Position numbers and translations under genes: made by a program. The notes under the pieces were generated by a model. That model worked only from the letters and a program-made list of their open reading frames with translations, searched no databases and was not told where the DNA came from. 53,201 nucleotides of DNA, from assembly GCA_035565355.1 (NCBI GenBank), contig DATMSM010000057.1, positions 1 to 53,201 of the forward strand, read 5' to 3'. How positions within the stretch are numbered: position 1 is the first letter of the stretch; each line of letters opens with the position of its first letter. The DNA comes from Ga0074130 sp035565355 (lineage in GTDB: Bacteria > Pseudomonadota > Gammaproteobacteria > Burkholderiales > Rhodocyclaceae). Of the stretch, positions 9,135 through 16,944 are shown piece after piece.

Positions 9135-9477
9135 AAAGACCGACATGGATCTAAACGCCGCCGCCGACAGCCTCGCCGCCCTCGGCCATGACACCCGTCT
9201 TGCCATCTACCGTCTGCTGGTACAAGTCGGGAGCGAAGGACTCAACGCCGGGGTGATCAGCGCCCGCCTGGCGCTGGCGCCGGCCACGCTGTCCTTCCAT
9301 CTCGCGCACCTGACGCGTACCGGGCTGGTCGCCAGCCGTCCCGAGGGACGCTTCATCTACTACCGCGCCGACTACGCGCGCATGAACACCCTGCTGGGCT
9401 TCCTCACCGCCAACTGCTGCGCTGGCGAGCCTTGCGCCACTACCGATACCTGCTGCCCCGAAGGAGAAAACGCATGA
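9127..9477 (+). CDS. arsR: ArsR-family As(III)/organoarsenical-responsive repressor with C-terminal Cys pairs
   Basis: Winged-helix ArsR/SmtB repressor (116 residues) expected to release the ars promoter on trivalent arsenic binding. The DNA-recognition helix ALAPATLSFHLAHLTRTGLV (about 49-68) and beta wing are clear. The classical ELCVCDL metal site is absent; instead the cysteines are C-terminal, Cys97-Cys98 and Cys103, then Cys109-Cys110, resembling the Acidithiobacillus-type ArsR whose C-terminal triad binds As(III) or methylarsenite. ATG at 9127 lies inside the operator; ATG at 9145 (MDLNAAADSL) is an equally credible start and aligns better with family N-termini. The stop overlaps arsI as ATGA. 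Confidence 0.93.
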   Translation: MEIKTDMDLNAAADSLAALGHDTRLAIYRLLVQVGSEGLNAGVISARLALAPATLSFHLAHLTRTGLVASRPEGRFIYYRADYARMNTLLGFLTANCCAGEPCATTDTCCPEGENA

Positions 9478-9983
9478 AACGCATGCACATCCACCTGCGC
9501 GTCGCCGATCTCGCGCACAACATCCGCTTCTATTCCGCCCTCTTCGCCGCGGAGCCAACCGTGGTCAAGGACGATTACGCCAAGTGGATGCTCGAGGATC
9601 CGCGCCTCAACTTCGCCATCTCCACACGCACCGCAGAGACCGGTCTCGATCACCTGGGCTTCCAGGTCGATGAAGCCGGGGAGTTGCACGAGATGCAGCA
9701 GCGCCTCGCCGCCGCCGACCTGCCCATCGAAAGCCAGGAGGGTGCGGCCTGCTGCTATGCGCGCTCGGACAAGCACTGGACCATCGATCCGCAGGGCATC
9801 GCCTGGGAGAGCTATCACACGCTGGACAGCATTCCCACTTTCAACGAAGCGAACGATGCCGTCGCCGAGGACAGTGCCTGCTGCGCGCCAGCCGCGCCGG
9901 TGGCAGTGCAGATTTCCATCAAACCCAAGGCCGCCGCCAGCTGCGGCCCGAGTGGTAACAGCGGCAGCTCTTCCTGCTGCTAA
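9474..9983 (+). CDS. arsI: ArsI/CadI-family VOC protein, probable C-As lyase, with Cys-pair tail
   Basis: Vicinal-oxygen-chelate protein of 169 residues. The signature ACCYARSDKHW with Cys93-Cys94 is that of ArsI, the Fe(II) dioxygenase that splits the C-As bond of trivalent methyl- and aromatic arsenicals; CadI-type proteins share it. Likely metal ligands are His5 (or His7), His60 and Glu112, in the family positions. ATG at 9474 overlaps the arsR stop and follows GGAG; a longer frame from 9432 runs inside arsR and is rejected. After about residue 120 there is an extra tail with Cys136-Cys137, Cys157 and a terminal Cys168-Cys169, not part of the VOC fold. Substrate class is inferred from motif and operon. 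Confidence 0.86.
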   Translation: MKRMHIHLRVADLAHNIRFYSALFAAEPTVVKDDYAKWMLEDPRLNFAISTRTAETGLDHLGFQVDEAGELHEMQQRLAAADLPIESQEGAACCYARSDKHWTIDPQGIAWESYHTLDSIPTFNEANDAVAEDSACCAPAAPVAVQISIKPKAAASCGPSGNSGSSSCC

Positions 9984-10007
9984 GCATTCATCTTTCAGGG
10001 AGAAAAA

Positions 10008-10517
10008 ATGAGCGACAAGACCTACAACGTGCTGTTTCTGTGTACCGGCAATTCGGCACGCAGCGTGCTGGCCGAGACCATCCTCAACCACACCGGCAAA
10101 GGCCGCTTCAAGGCTTACAGTGCCGGCAGCCGCCCCAACGGCCAGGTCAATCCGTATGCGCTCAAGTATCTGCAACAGCAGGGCCTACCCACCGAAGGCC
10201 TGCGCAGCAAGAGCTGGGATGAGTTCGGCGGTACCGACGCACCGCACTTCGATTTCATCATCACCGTCTGCGACAACGCTGCGGGCGAAGTCTGCCCGGT
10301 ATGGCCGGGCAAGCCAACCAGCGGCCACTGGGGCATCGAGGATCCAGCCGCAGTCGAAGGCACGGATGCTGAAAAGCTGGCTGCCTTCTCTGTTGCTTTC
10401 GCTCTCTTGAGCCGCCGCATATCCCTGCTCATCAACCTGCCCGACGCCAAGCTGCAGGCACAAGCGATCAAACAAGAGCTCAATCAGATCGGCGCCCTGC
10501 GCGAACAAGGGCTGTAA
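10008..10517 (+). CDS. arsC: Arsenate reductase, LMW-phosphatase (thioredoxin-coupled) type
   Basis: Reduces arsenate to arsenite in the cytosol for export by the next gene product. The catalytic P-loop CTGNSARS places the nucleophile at Cys12 (CX5R), and Cys88 and Cys96 in the ITVCDNAAGEVCPVWPG segment are the relay cysteines of the thioredoxin-dependent class. At 169 residues it is slightly longer than the Gram-positive type. It has a strong Shine-Dalgarno (GGGAG) and lies 24 bp after arsI and 3 bp before acr3, clearly one operon. Confidence 0.95.
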   Translation: MSDKTYNVLFLCTGNSARSVLAETILNHTGKGRFKAYSAGSRPNGQVNPYALKYLQQQGLPTEGLRSKSWDEFGGTDAPHFDFIITVCDNAAGEVCPVWPGKPTSGHWGIEDPAAVEGTDAEKLAAFSVAFALLSRRISLLINLPDAKLQAQAIKQELNQIGALREQGL

Positions 10518-10520
10518 GCA

Positions 10521-11546
10521 ATGAATCTATTTGAGCGCTACCTCACCGTCTGGGTGGGCTTGTGCATCGTAGTCGGCATCGCGCTCGGGCAGGCGATGCC
10601 CGGCGTATTCCAGGCAATTGGGCGCTTTGAGATCGCGCAGGTCAATCTGCCGGTCGGCCTGCTGATCTGGGTCATGATCATCCCCATGCTGCTCAAGATC
10701 GACTTCGGCGCCCTGCATCAGGTCCGGCAGCACTGGAAAGGCATAGGCGTCACGCTATTCATCAACTGGGCGGTCAAGCCCTTCTCGATGGCGCTGCTCG
10801 CCTGGATCTTCATCCGCCACGTCTTTGCCGACCAACTGCCGGCCGATCAGCTCGACAGCTATGTCGCCGGCCTGATCCTTCTGGCGGCGGCGCCGTGTAC
10901 CGCGATGGTGTTTGTGTGGAGCAACCTGACCAAGGGCGACCCCTACTTCACCCTCTCCCAAGTGGCGCTCAATGACGGCATCATGGTGATTGCCTTCGCA
11001 CCCATCGTGGCACTGCTGCTGGGCCTATCCAGTATCATCGTGCCGTGGGACACGCTGCTGGTCTCGGTCCTGCTCTACATCGTGATCCCGGTCATCATTG
11101 CGCAACTGCTACGCAAGTTTCTGCTGCGCAAGGGCGAGGCCGCCCTCCAGGCCACCCTGCACAAGATCGGTCCCTGGTCGATCAGTGCCCTGCTGCTGAC
11201 CCTGGTGCTGCTATTCGCCTTCCAGGGCGAAGCCATACTCGCGCAGCCGCTGGTCATCGCCCTGCTGGCCGTGCCCATCCTGATTCAGGTCCTTCTCAAC
11301 TCAGGCCTCGCCTACCTGCTCAACCGCAAACTCGGCGTGGCGCACTGCGTGGCCGGGCCGTCCTGCCTGATCGGCGCCTCGAACTTTTTCGAACTTGCCG
11401 TCGCTGCAGCCATCAGCCTGTTCGGCTTTGAATCCGGTGCCGCCCTCGCCACCGTGGTAGGTGTGCTCATCGAAGTGCCGGTGATGCTGCTTGTGGTCAA
11501 GGTCGTGAACAACTCCAAAGACTGGTACGAACGCGCGCTGCACTAA
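10521..11546 (+). CDS. acr3: Arsenite efflux permease, ACR3 family
   Basis: A 341-residue, ten-helix inner-membrane carrier that exports As(OH)3. Family marks include the N-terminal LTVWVGLCIVVGIALG, the AAPCTAMVFVWSNL motif with the conserved cysteine needed for transport, and ASNFFELAVAAAISLFG near the C-terminus. Length and topology match bacterial ACR3(2) proteins rather than ArsB. It is the last gene of the arsenic operon; the sulfur-type promoter of the ssu operon begins about 20 bp after its stop and no clear terminator lies between, so some read-through is possible. Confidence 0.95.
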   Translation: MNLFERYLTVWVGLCIVVGIALGQAMPGVFQAIGRFEIAQVNLPVGLLIWVMIIPMLLKIDFGALHQVRQHWKGIGVTLFINWAVKPFSMALLAWIFIRHVFADQLPADQLDSYVAGLILLAAAPCTAMVFVWSNLTKGDPYFTLSQVALNDGIMVIAFAPIVALLLGLSSIIVPWDTLLVSVLLYIVIPVIIAQLLRKFLLRKGEAALQATLHKIGPWSISALLLTLVLLFAFQGEAILAQPLVIALLAVPILIQVLLNSGLAYLLNRKLGVAHCVAGPSCLIGASNFFELAVAAAISLFGFESGAALATVVGVLIEVPVMLLVVKVVNNSKDWYERALH

Positions 11547-11566
11547 ATGTCGCGCTCAGAAGCGGC

Positions 11567-11641
11567 ATAAGCATATGCATGCGCCTTGAATAAGCGCATG
11601 CGAATTAATTCGTTTTCCTTCTGAAGCCGCGCCCTTAGATT
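11567..11641 (+). promoter_or_regulatory. CysB-type promoter of the ssu operon
   Basis: ATAAGC boxes at 11567 and 11590 (23 bp apart), ATTCGTTT at 11608, and a -10-like TAGATT at 11636. The same elements with identical spacing occur before four other genes in the window (18729, 25930, 35992 and 34714 regions). The -35 region is poor, as expected for an activator-dependent promoter. CysB as the activator is inferred from the targets and the presence of cysB. Confidence 0.75.
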
Positions 11642-11668
11642 GGCTCCCTCACTCACAGGGAGTCAATC

Positions 11669-11884
11669 ATGTCCATACACGCTATCAACGCCCGCAACCA
11701 GTTTCGCGGCAAGATCGTCGAGATCATCGAAGGTTCGGTTGTTTCCGAAGTCGACGTCGAAACGCCGGGCGGCATCGTCACCTCGGTGATCACCACCCGC
11801 TCGGTGCGCGATCTGCAGCTCAAGGTCGGCACCGAAGTTCTGGCGCTGGTCAAGGCCACCGAAGTCTCGCTGGCCAAGGTCTGA
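11669..11884 (+). CDS. ssuF: SsuF-like single TOBE-domain (molbindin-type) protein
   Basis: A 71-residue protein consisting of one TOBE/molbindin domain (INARNQFRGKIVEI, SEVDVETPGG, TRSVRDLQLKVG). Proteins of this kind close the ssuEADCBF cluster of Pseudomonas putida, where SsuF is needed for sulfonate use; biochemical function is unsettled and oxyanion binding is only suggested by the fold. Here it is first in the operon, with a GGGAG Shine-Dalgarno, 28 nt after the predicted -10. It is about 56 percent identical by eye to the C-terminal domain of SsuB at the other end of the operon, indicating duplication. Confidence 0.88.
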   Translation: MSIHAINARNQFRGKIVEIIEGSVVSEVDVETPGGIVTSVITTRSVRDLQLKVGTEVLALVKATEVSLAKV

Positions 11885-11891
11885 ACGCACC

Positions 11892-12491
11892 ATGGCCATC
11901 GTCACCATCGCCGGCAGCCCGACTGCGAATTCGCGCTCGGCCGCGCTGCTCGGGCTCGCCACGCAGCGCCTGCGCGCCGACGGCTTCCGCACCGAGAACA
12001 TCGCGGTGCGCGATCTGCCGGCGGCCGAGCTGCTTGCGGCAAACGCAAAGAACGACCGCATCGCCGCCGCACTGCGCACGGTGGCCGAGGCGAACATCGT
12101 CATCATCGCCACGCCGGTCTACAAGGCCTCCTACTCAGGTCTGCTCAAGAGCTTTCTCGATCTGCTGCCGCAGACCGGCTTTGCCGACAAGGCGGTGCTG
12201 CCCATCGCCACCGGCGGCAGTAGCGCCCATCTGCTCGCGCTCGACTATGCCCTGCGGCCGGTGCTCGCCGCCCTCGGCGCGCGCATCGTGGTCGAAAGCC
12301 TGTTTGTCGCCGACAGCCAGATCCGCATCGAAGCGCAGGGCGCGCTGACGCTGGAACCGCCGCTACTGGCACGTTTCGACAATGCGCTGAGCAGCCTGCA
12401 ACAGGCCTATGGCTGGCTCACCGGCGACATTGCGCAACTCGGCGCCACGCTGGATGCCGCCAACAGCAAATTTCCCGTTTTCGCCGTGTGA
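11892..12491 (+). CDS. ssuE: NAD(P)H-dependent FMN reductase
   Basis: Flavodoxin-fold reductase (199 residues) that supplies FMNH2 to the alkanesulfonate monooxygenase SsuD. The N-terminal VTIAGSPTANSRSAALLGLA is the phosphate-binding loop of the NADPH-dependent FMN reductase family, and TPVYKASYSGLLKSFLDLLP is the conserved mid-region motif. It starts 7 bp after ssuF and lies two genes before ssuD, so it fits the two-component desulfonation system. It may also feed the acyl-CoA-dehydrogenase-like oxygenase later in the operon. Confidence 0.93.
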   Translation: MAIVTIAGSPTANSRSAALLGLATQRLRADGFRTENIAVRDLPAAELLAANAKNDRIAAALRTVAEANIVIIATPVYKASYSGLLKSFLDLLPQTGFADKAVLPIATGGSSAHLLALDYALRPVLAALGARIVVESLFVADSQIRIEAQGALTLEPPLLARFDNALSSLQQAYGWLTGDIAQLGATLDAANSKFPVFAV

Positions 12492-12500
12492 GGTTCTGCC

Positions 12501-13478
12501 ATGACATTCAATCGCACCCTGCAAGTCCTGTTGCTGATCGCCGTCGCTGGGGCCGCAGCCGCCGTCGGCGGTAATGCACGCGCCGCTGACAACACAAGCA
12601 CCAAGGAGGTACGCATCGGCTTCCAGAAGTACGGCACGCTCGCCCTGCTGCGCGCCAAAGGCACGCTCGAGCCACGTCTCGCCAAGGAAGGGATCAGCGT
12701 CAAGTGGGCCGAGTTCCCGGGCGGCCCGCAACTGCTGGAAGCCTTGAACATTGGCTCGGTCGATTTCGGCAATACCGGAGAAACGCCGCCTGTCTTCGCC
12801 CAGGCTGCCGGAGCCGATCTTCTCTACGTCGCCTACGAACCGCCGGCCCCGGCCGGCGAAGCCATCCTTGTTTCAAAGAATTCTGCGATCAAGAATGTTA
12901 GCGACCTGAAGGGCAAGCGGGTCGCCCTGAACAAGGGCTCCAACGTTCACTACCTGCTGGTACGTGCGCTTGAGAATGCAGGTCTCTCCCTGGCAGACAT
13001 TCAGCCCATCTACCTCGCGCCGGCCGACGGTCGCGCCGCCTTCCAGAGCGGCAGCGTCGATGCCTGGGTGATCTGGGACCCCTTCCAGGCCGCCGCCGAG
13101 AAGCAGCTCGAAGCGCGCACCTTGAAGGACGGCATCGGCCTCGTCGACAACCACCAGTTCTATCTCGCCCGCCGCCCCTTCGCCAACGCAAACGCCAAAG
13201 TGATCTCCATCCTGCTCGAGGAGATCCGCGGCATCGGTGAATGGTCGAAGCAGTCGCCCGCAGAAGTTGCCAAACAGGTCGCGCCCGTCATCGGCCTGCC
13301 CGAAGACGTTGCACTGATTGCCGTCAAACGCCAGGGCTACGACGTCAGGCCGATCACGCCGGCCGTGGTCGCCGCGCAGCAGAAGATCGCCGACACCTTC
13401 TACCACCTGAAACTGATTCCCAAACCGCTGGATATTCGCAGCGCCTCCCTGCTGCCCGCAAAAACCGCCAGCCACTGA
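12501..13478 (+). CDS. ssuA: Aliphatic sulfonate ABC transporter substrate-binding protein, first copy
   Basis: Periplasmic binding protein of the SsuA/NMT1 group (325 residues). A Sec signal peptide covers about residues 1-29 (LLLIAVAGAAAAVGGNARA). The mature start VRIGFQKYGTLALLRAKGTLE is the diagnostic SsuA N-terminus, followed by LEALNIGSVDFGNTGETPPVFAQA and the DAWVIWDPF motif. It delivers sulfonates to SsuC/SsuB. A second paralogue lies after ssuD, so the operon carries two binding proteins for one permease-ATPase pair. Confidence 0.93.
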   Translation: MTFNRTLQVLLLIAVAGAAAAVGGNARAADNTSTKEVRIGFQKYGTLALLRAKGTLEPRLAKEGISVKWAEFPGGPQLLEALNIGSVDFGNTGETPPVFAQAAGADLLYVAYEPPAPAGEAILVSKNSAIKNVSDLKGKRVALNKGSNVHYLLVRALENAGLSLADIQPIYLAPADGRAAFQSGSVDAWVIWDPFQAAAEKQLEARTLKDGIGLVDNHQFYLARRPFANANAKVISILLEEIRGIGEWSKQSPAEVAKQVAPVIGLPEDVALIAVKRQGYDVRPITPAVVAAQQKIADTFYHLKLIPKPLDIRSASLLPAKTASH

Positions 13479-13492
13479 TCCGAAAGAGCGCC

Positions 13493-14674
13493 ATGAGCCA
13501 CCCCAACAACCTGAGCCTGTTCTGGTTCATCCCCACCCACGGCGATAGCCGCTACCTCGCCACCAGCGAAGGTGCGCGCCAGGTCAGCGCCGAGTACATG
13601 ACCCAGGTCGCCGTCGCCGCCGATACGCTGGGCTACGAAGGCGTGCTGCTGCCGACCGGCCGCTCCTGCGAAGACCCCTGGGTCGCCGCCGCCAGCCTGA
13701 TCAACGCGACCCGAAATCTCAAGTTCCTCGTCGCGCTGCGTCCGGGTCTGGTCGCGCCTAGCGTTTCCGCGCGTATGGCCGCCACCTTCGACCGCCTCTC
13801 CAAGGGCAGGTTGCTGGTCAATCTGGTCACCGGCGGCGACCTGCCCGAACTCGAAGGCGACGGTCTCTTCCTCAATCACGAGGAACGTTATGAAGCCTCG
13901 GCCGAGTTCATCAGTATCTGGCGCGAAGTCATTGCGCGCAGCCACGACGGCGCACCTTACGACTACAGCGGCAATCATCTGTCGGTCAAAGGCGCCAAGC
14001 TGCTCTATCCGAGCGTGCAGCGCCCGTATCCGCCAATATGGTTCGGCGGCTCCTCGGATGCAGCCATCGAGCTGGCGGCCGAGCAGGTCGACACCTATCT
14101 GACCTGGGGCGAACCGCCCGCAGCAGTTGCCGAGAAGGTCGCCGCCGTGCGCGCCAAGGCAGCCGAGAAAGGCCGCGAACTCAAGTTCGGCATCCGCCTG
14201 CATGTGATCGTGCGCGAGACCGAGGCACAGGCCTGGGCTGCCGCCGACGAACTGATCAGTCGCGTAGACGACGAGACCGTAGCGCGTGCGCAAGCCACGT
14301 TTGCGCGCATGGATTCGGTCGGCCAGAAGCGCATGCTCGAACTTCATAAGAATGCCAAGGGTCGTGCGCGCGCCGATCTCGAGATCAGTCCCAATCTTTG
14401 GACCGGCGTCGGCCTGGTGCGCGGCGGAGCGGGCACCGCCCTGGTCGGCAGCCCCGAGCAGATCGCCGCTCGCATCAAGGAATACGCCGACATCGGCATC
14501 GACACCTTCATCTTCTCGGGCTATCCGCATCTCGAAGAAGCCTATCGCTTCGCCGAGCTGGTGTTCCCGCTGCTGCCGCGCTCGGTGCAGGACAAACTGC
14601 CGGGACAGACGCTGTCCGGCCCCTTCGGCGAAGTCGTCGCAAACCATTTTGTGCCGCGCGTTTCCGCGAGCTAA
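13493..14674 (+). CDS. ssuD: FMNH2-dependent alkanesulfonate monooxygenase
   Basis: Two-component flavin monooxygenase of the bacterial luciferase superfamily; it converts alkanesulfonates and O2 to aldehyde and sulfite. At 393 residues it is full length for SsuD (about 380). Family features include LFWFIPTHGDSRYLATS at the N-terminus, EGVLLPTGRSCEDPW with the conserved active-site cysteine, LRPGLVAPSVSARMAATFDRLS and VNLVTGGD. An open frame runs upstream from 13241 inside ssuA, but ATG at 13493, 14 bp after the ssuA stop, is the homologous start. Confidence 0.95.
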   Translation: MSHPNNLSLFWFIPTHGDSRYLATSEGARQVSAEYMTQVAVAADTLGYEGVLLPTGRSCEDPWVAAASLINATRNLKFLVALRPGLVAPSVSARMAATFDRLSKGRLLVNLVTGGDLPELEGDGLFLNHEERYEASAEFISIWREVIARSHDGAPYDYSGNHLSVKGAKLLYPSVQRPYPPIWFGGSSDAAIELAAEQVDTYLTWGEPPAAVAEKVAAVRAKAAEKGRELKFGIRLHVIVRETEAQAWAAADELISRVDDETVARAQATFARMDSVGQKRMLELHKNAKGRARADLEISPNLWTGVGLVRGGAGTALVGSPEQIAARIKEYADIGIDTFIFSGYPHLEEAYRFAELVFPLLPRSVQDKLPGQTLSGPFGEVVANHFVPRVSAS

Positions 14675-14700
14675 CTATTCAGACAACAGACAGGATCATC

Positions 14701-15666
14701 ATGAAATCGTTTACCCGTCGTTCCTTTATCCAAACCGCCCTCGTTCTCGCCGGCGCAGCACTGCCGCTGCACAGCTTCGCCTCCGATGCCAAGACCGTGC
14801 GCATCGGTTATCAGAAGTCGTCCACGCTGATCACCGTGCTCAAGGCCGACGGCAGCCTGGAGAAGAAGCTGGCTGAACGCGGCTTCAAGGTTAGCTGGCA
14901 CGAGTTCACCAGCGGCCAGCCGCTGCTGGAGGCGCTCAATGTCGGCAGCATCGACTTCAGCGCCGACGTCGCCGACACCGTGCCGGTGTTCGCGCTGGCC
15001 GCCGGCGCCAAGCTCGCCTATGTCGCGCAGGAAACGCCCTCGCCGACGGCGCAGGCCATCCTCGTGCCCAAGGACTCGCCAATCAAGAGCGTCGCCGACC
15101 TCAAGGGCAAGAAGATCGGCGTCGCCCGCGCCGCCGGCGCCCACTACCTGCTGCTCGCCTCGCTGGCCAAGGCCGGCCTGTCCTTCAAGGACATCACGCC
15201 GGCCTATCTGTCGCCGGCCGATGGTCGCGCCGCCTTCGAGCGCGGTGCCATCGACGCCTGGGTCGTGTGGGAGCCCTTCTCCACCGCCGCCCAGCGCCAG
15301 TCGCAGGCGCGCGTGCTCGGCAACGGCAACGGCGGCCTGGCCGACTATCAGCGCTACTACCTGGCGCCCATCGCCTTTACCAAGACGCAGCCTGAGATCG
15401 TAAATACTATCTTCGGCGAGCTGGTGCGCACCGGCAAATGGGTCAAGCAGAATCCGCAGGAAGCCGCGCGTCTGCTGGCGCCGATCTGGGGTCTGGACGC
15501 CGCCACCATCGAAGAAGCCAACAGCCGTCGCAGCTACGACGTGCGTCCGGTCACGCCGACCGCGCTCAAGGAAGTGCAGAAGATCGCCGATGCCTTCCAC
15601 GGCGAAGGCCTGCTGCCCAAGCCGGTCAATGTCTTCGACGGCGTGGTGTGGACACCGGGCTCCTGA
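14701..15666 (+). CDS. SsuA-like sulfonate-binding protein, second copy, Tat-type signal
   Basis: Second SsuA-family periplasmic binding protein (321 residues), with TVRIGYQKSSTLITVLKADGSLE, LEALNVGSIDFSADVADTVPVFALA and DAWVVWEPF aligning to the same places as in the first copy. Its leader carries TRRSFIQ, a good twin-arginine motif, followed by a hydrophobic stretch and a processing site near residue 29, whereas the first copy has a plain Sec signal. The two may bind different sulfonates or sulfate esters. The frame continues upstream to 14398, but the ATG at 14701 begins the signal peptide and is 26 bp after ssuD. Confidence 0.92.
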   Translation: MKSFTRRSFIQTALVLAGAALPLHSFASDAKTVRIGYQKSSTLITVLKADGSLEKKLAERGFKVSWHEFTSGQPLLEALNVGSIDFSADVADTVPVFALAAGAKLAYVAQETPSPTAQAILVPKDSPIKSVADLKGKKIGVARAAGAHYLLLASLAKAGLSFKDITPAYLSPADGRAAFERGAIDAWVVWEPFSTAAQRQSQARVLGNGNGGLADYQRYYLAPIAFTKTQPEIVNTIFGELVRTGKWVKQNPQEAARLLAPIWGLDAATIEEANSRRSYDVRPVTPTALKEVQKIADAFHGEGLLPKPVNVFDGVVWTPGS

Positions 15667-15674
15667 GTCGCGCC

Positions 15675-16934
15675 ATGAACACACCGATCGAACGACTGGC
15701 CGCTGCGCCCCTGACCGCGCTGCATACGGCCACGCGCGCTGACGTTCAGGCCACAGTCGAACGCGTGGCCGCCGAGCTGGCGCGCACTGCGGTCGAACGC
15801 GACCGCAGTGGCGGCACCGCCTTTGCGCAACGCCAGCTGCTGCGCGACAGCGGCTTGCTCACGCTGGCGGTGCCCGCCGCGTTCGGCGGACAGGGGTTTG
15901 CATGGCCGGATATCTATCCGGTGATTCGCCGCCTGACCGAAGCCGACAGTTCGCTCGGCCATCTGTTCGCCTTCCAGCATTTGCAGGTGGCCAGCCTGCT
16001 CCTGTTCGCCAACGCGACGCAGAAGGCCGAACTACTGCAGAAGACCGTGAAGGAAAAATGGTTCTGGGGCAATGCCACCAACGGCCGTGATCCGCGCCTG
16101 CAGTTCACGCAGACCGCTGCGGGCTACGAGCTGCACGGCACCAAGTCGTTTTGCTCAGGCGCAACAGACGCCGATGCGCTGGTGCTGACCGCCCCCATCG
16201 CCAGCGTGCCCGGCGGGCCTATCGACGACCGCGTCTTCATCGCCCTGCCGGCCGACCGCGCCGGACTGCACATAGCCAGCGACTGGGACGGCATGGGTCA
16301 GCGCCAGACCGACAGCGGCTCGGTTTACTTCACCCATGTCGCGGTGCACGCCGACGAGATTCTCGGCGGTGCCGGAATACTCGGCAGCACATTCACTGCG
16401 CCACCGAAGACGCCGTATCAAACGCTGCGCTCCATCGTCTCGCAGCTGATCCTGACCGAGATCTATATCGGCAATGCGCTCGGCGCGCTGCGCGACGCGC
16501 GTGACTATGTGGTCAACAAAGCGCGCCCGTGGCCGGGTTCGGATGCCGACAGCGTCGCCGATGACCGCTATATCCAGAAGCATTACGGCGAGCTATGGGT
16601 TGCCCTGCAAGGCAGCCTCGCGCTCGCCGACAAGGCAGCGGCAGCGCTGCAGCAGGCCTGGTGGCGCGGCGTAGAACTCACCGAGGAAGAGCGCGCCACA
16701 GCCGCGCTGGCCGTCTTCACCGCCAAGGCAGCGGCCACGCGCGCGGCGCTCGAGATCACCAGCCGCGTGTTCGAAACCATGGGTGCCGGCGCCGCCATTG
16801 CTCGCCACGGCTATGACCGCTACTGGCGCAATGTGCGCACGCATACCCTGCACGATCCGGTGGACTACAAGTTCAAGGACATCGGGCGCTGGCTGCTGAG
16901 CGGGCAGGCGCCGGAGCCCGGCACCTATTCTTGA
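15675..16934 (+). CDS. Acyl-CoA-dehydrogenase-fold flavin monooxygenase (SfnB/DszC-like)
   Basis: A 419-residue protein of the acyl-CoA dehydrogenase superfamily. Recognisable parts are LLRDSGLLTLAVPAAFGGQG, the TDSGSVYFTHVAVHADEILG beta-barrel/insertion area, and the C-terminal helical domain ending RYWRNVRTHTLHDPVDYKF. This ending and the position in a sulfonate operon place it with the SfnB/DszC branch, which uses FMNH2 and O2 on organosulfur compounds instead of oxidising acyl-CoA. It would take FMNH2 from SsuE. The start ATG at 15675 follows the second ssuA by 8 bp; upstream codons are inside that gene. Substrate is not predictable. Confidence 0.87.
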   Translation: MNTPIERLAAAPLTALHTATRADVQATVERVAAELARTAVERDRSGGTAFAQRQLLRDSGLLTLAVPAAFGGQGFAWPDIYPVIRRLTEADSSLGHLFAFQHLQVASLLLFANATQKAELLQKTVKEKWFWGNATNGRDPRLQFTQTAAGYELHGTKSFCSGATDADALVLTAPIASVPGGPIDDRVFIALPADRAGLHIASDWDGMGQRQTDSGSVYFTHVAVHADEILGGAGILGSTFTAPPKTPYQTLRSIVSQLILTEIYIGNALGALRDARDYVVNKARPWPGSDADSVADDRYIQKHYGELWVALQGSLALADKAAAALQQAWWRGVELTEEERATAALAVFTAKAAATRAALEITSRVFETMGAGAAIARHGYDRYWRNVRTHTLHDPVDYKFKDIGRWLLSGQAPEPGTYS

Positions 16935-16944
16935 GGAAATTCGC

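Noticed and set aside
13241..13492. Upstream extension of ssuD
   Set aside because: It lies wholly in ssuA in another frame; homologous sequence begins at 13493.
13400..14647. Long minus-strand open frame opposite ssuD
   Set aside because: Shadow of ssuD; composition is low in recognisable motifs and there is no ribosome binding site.
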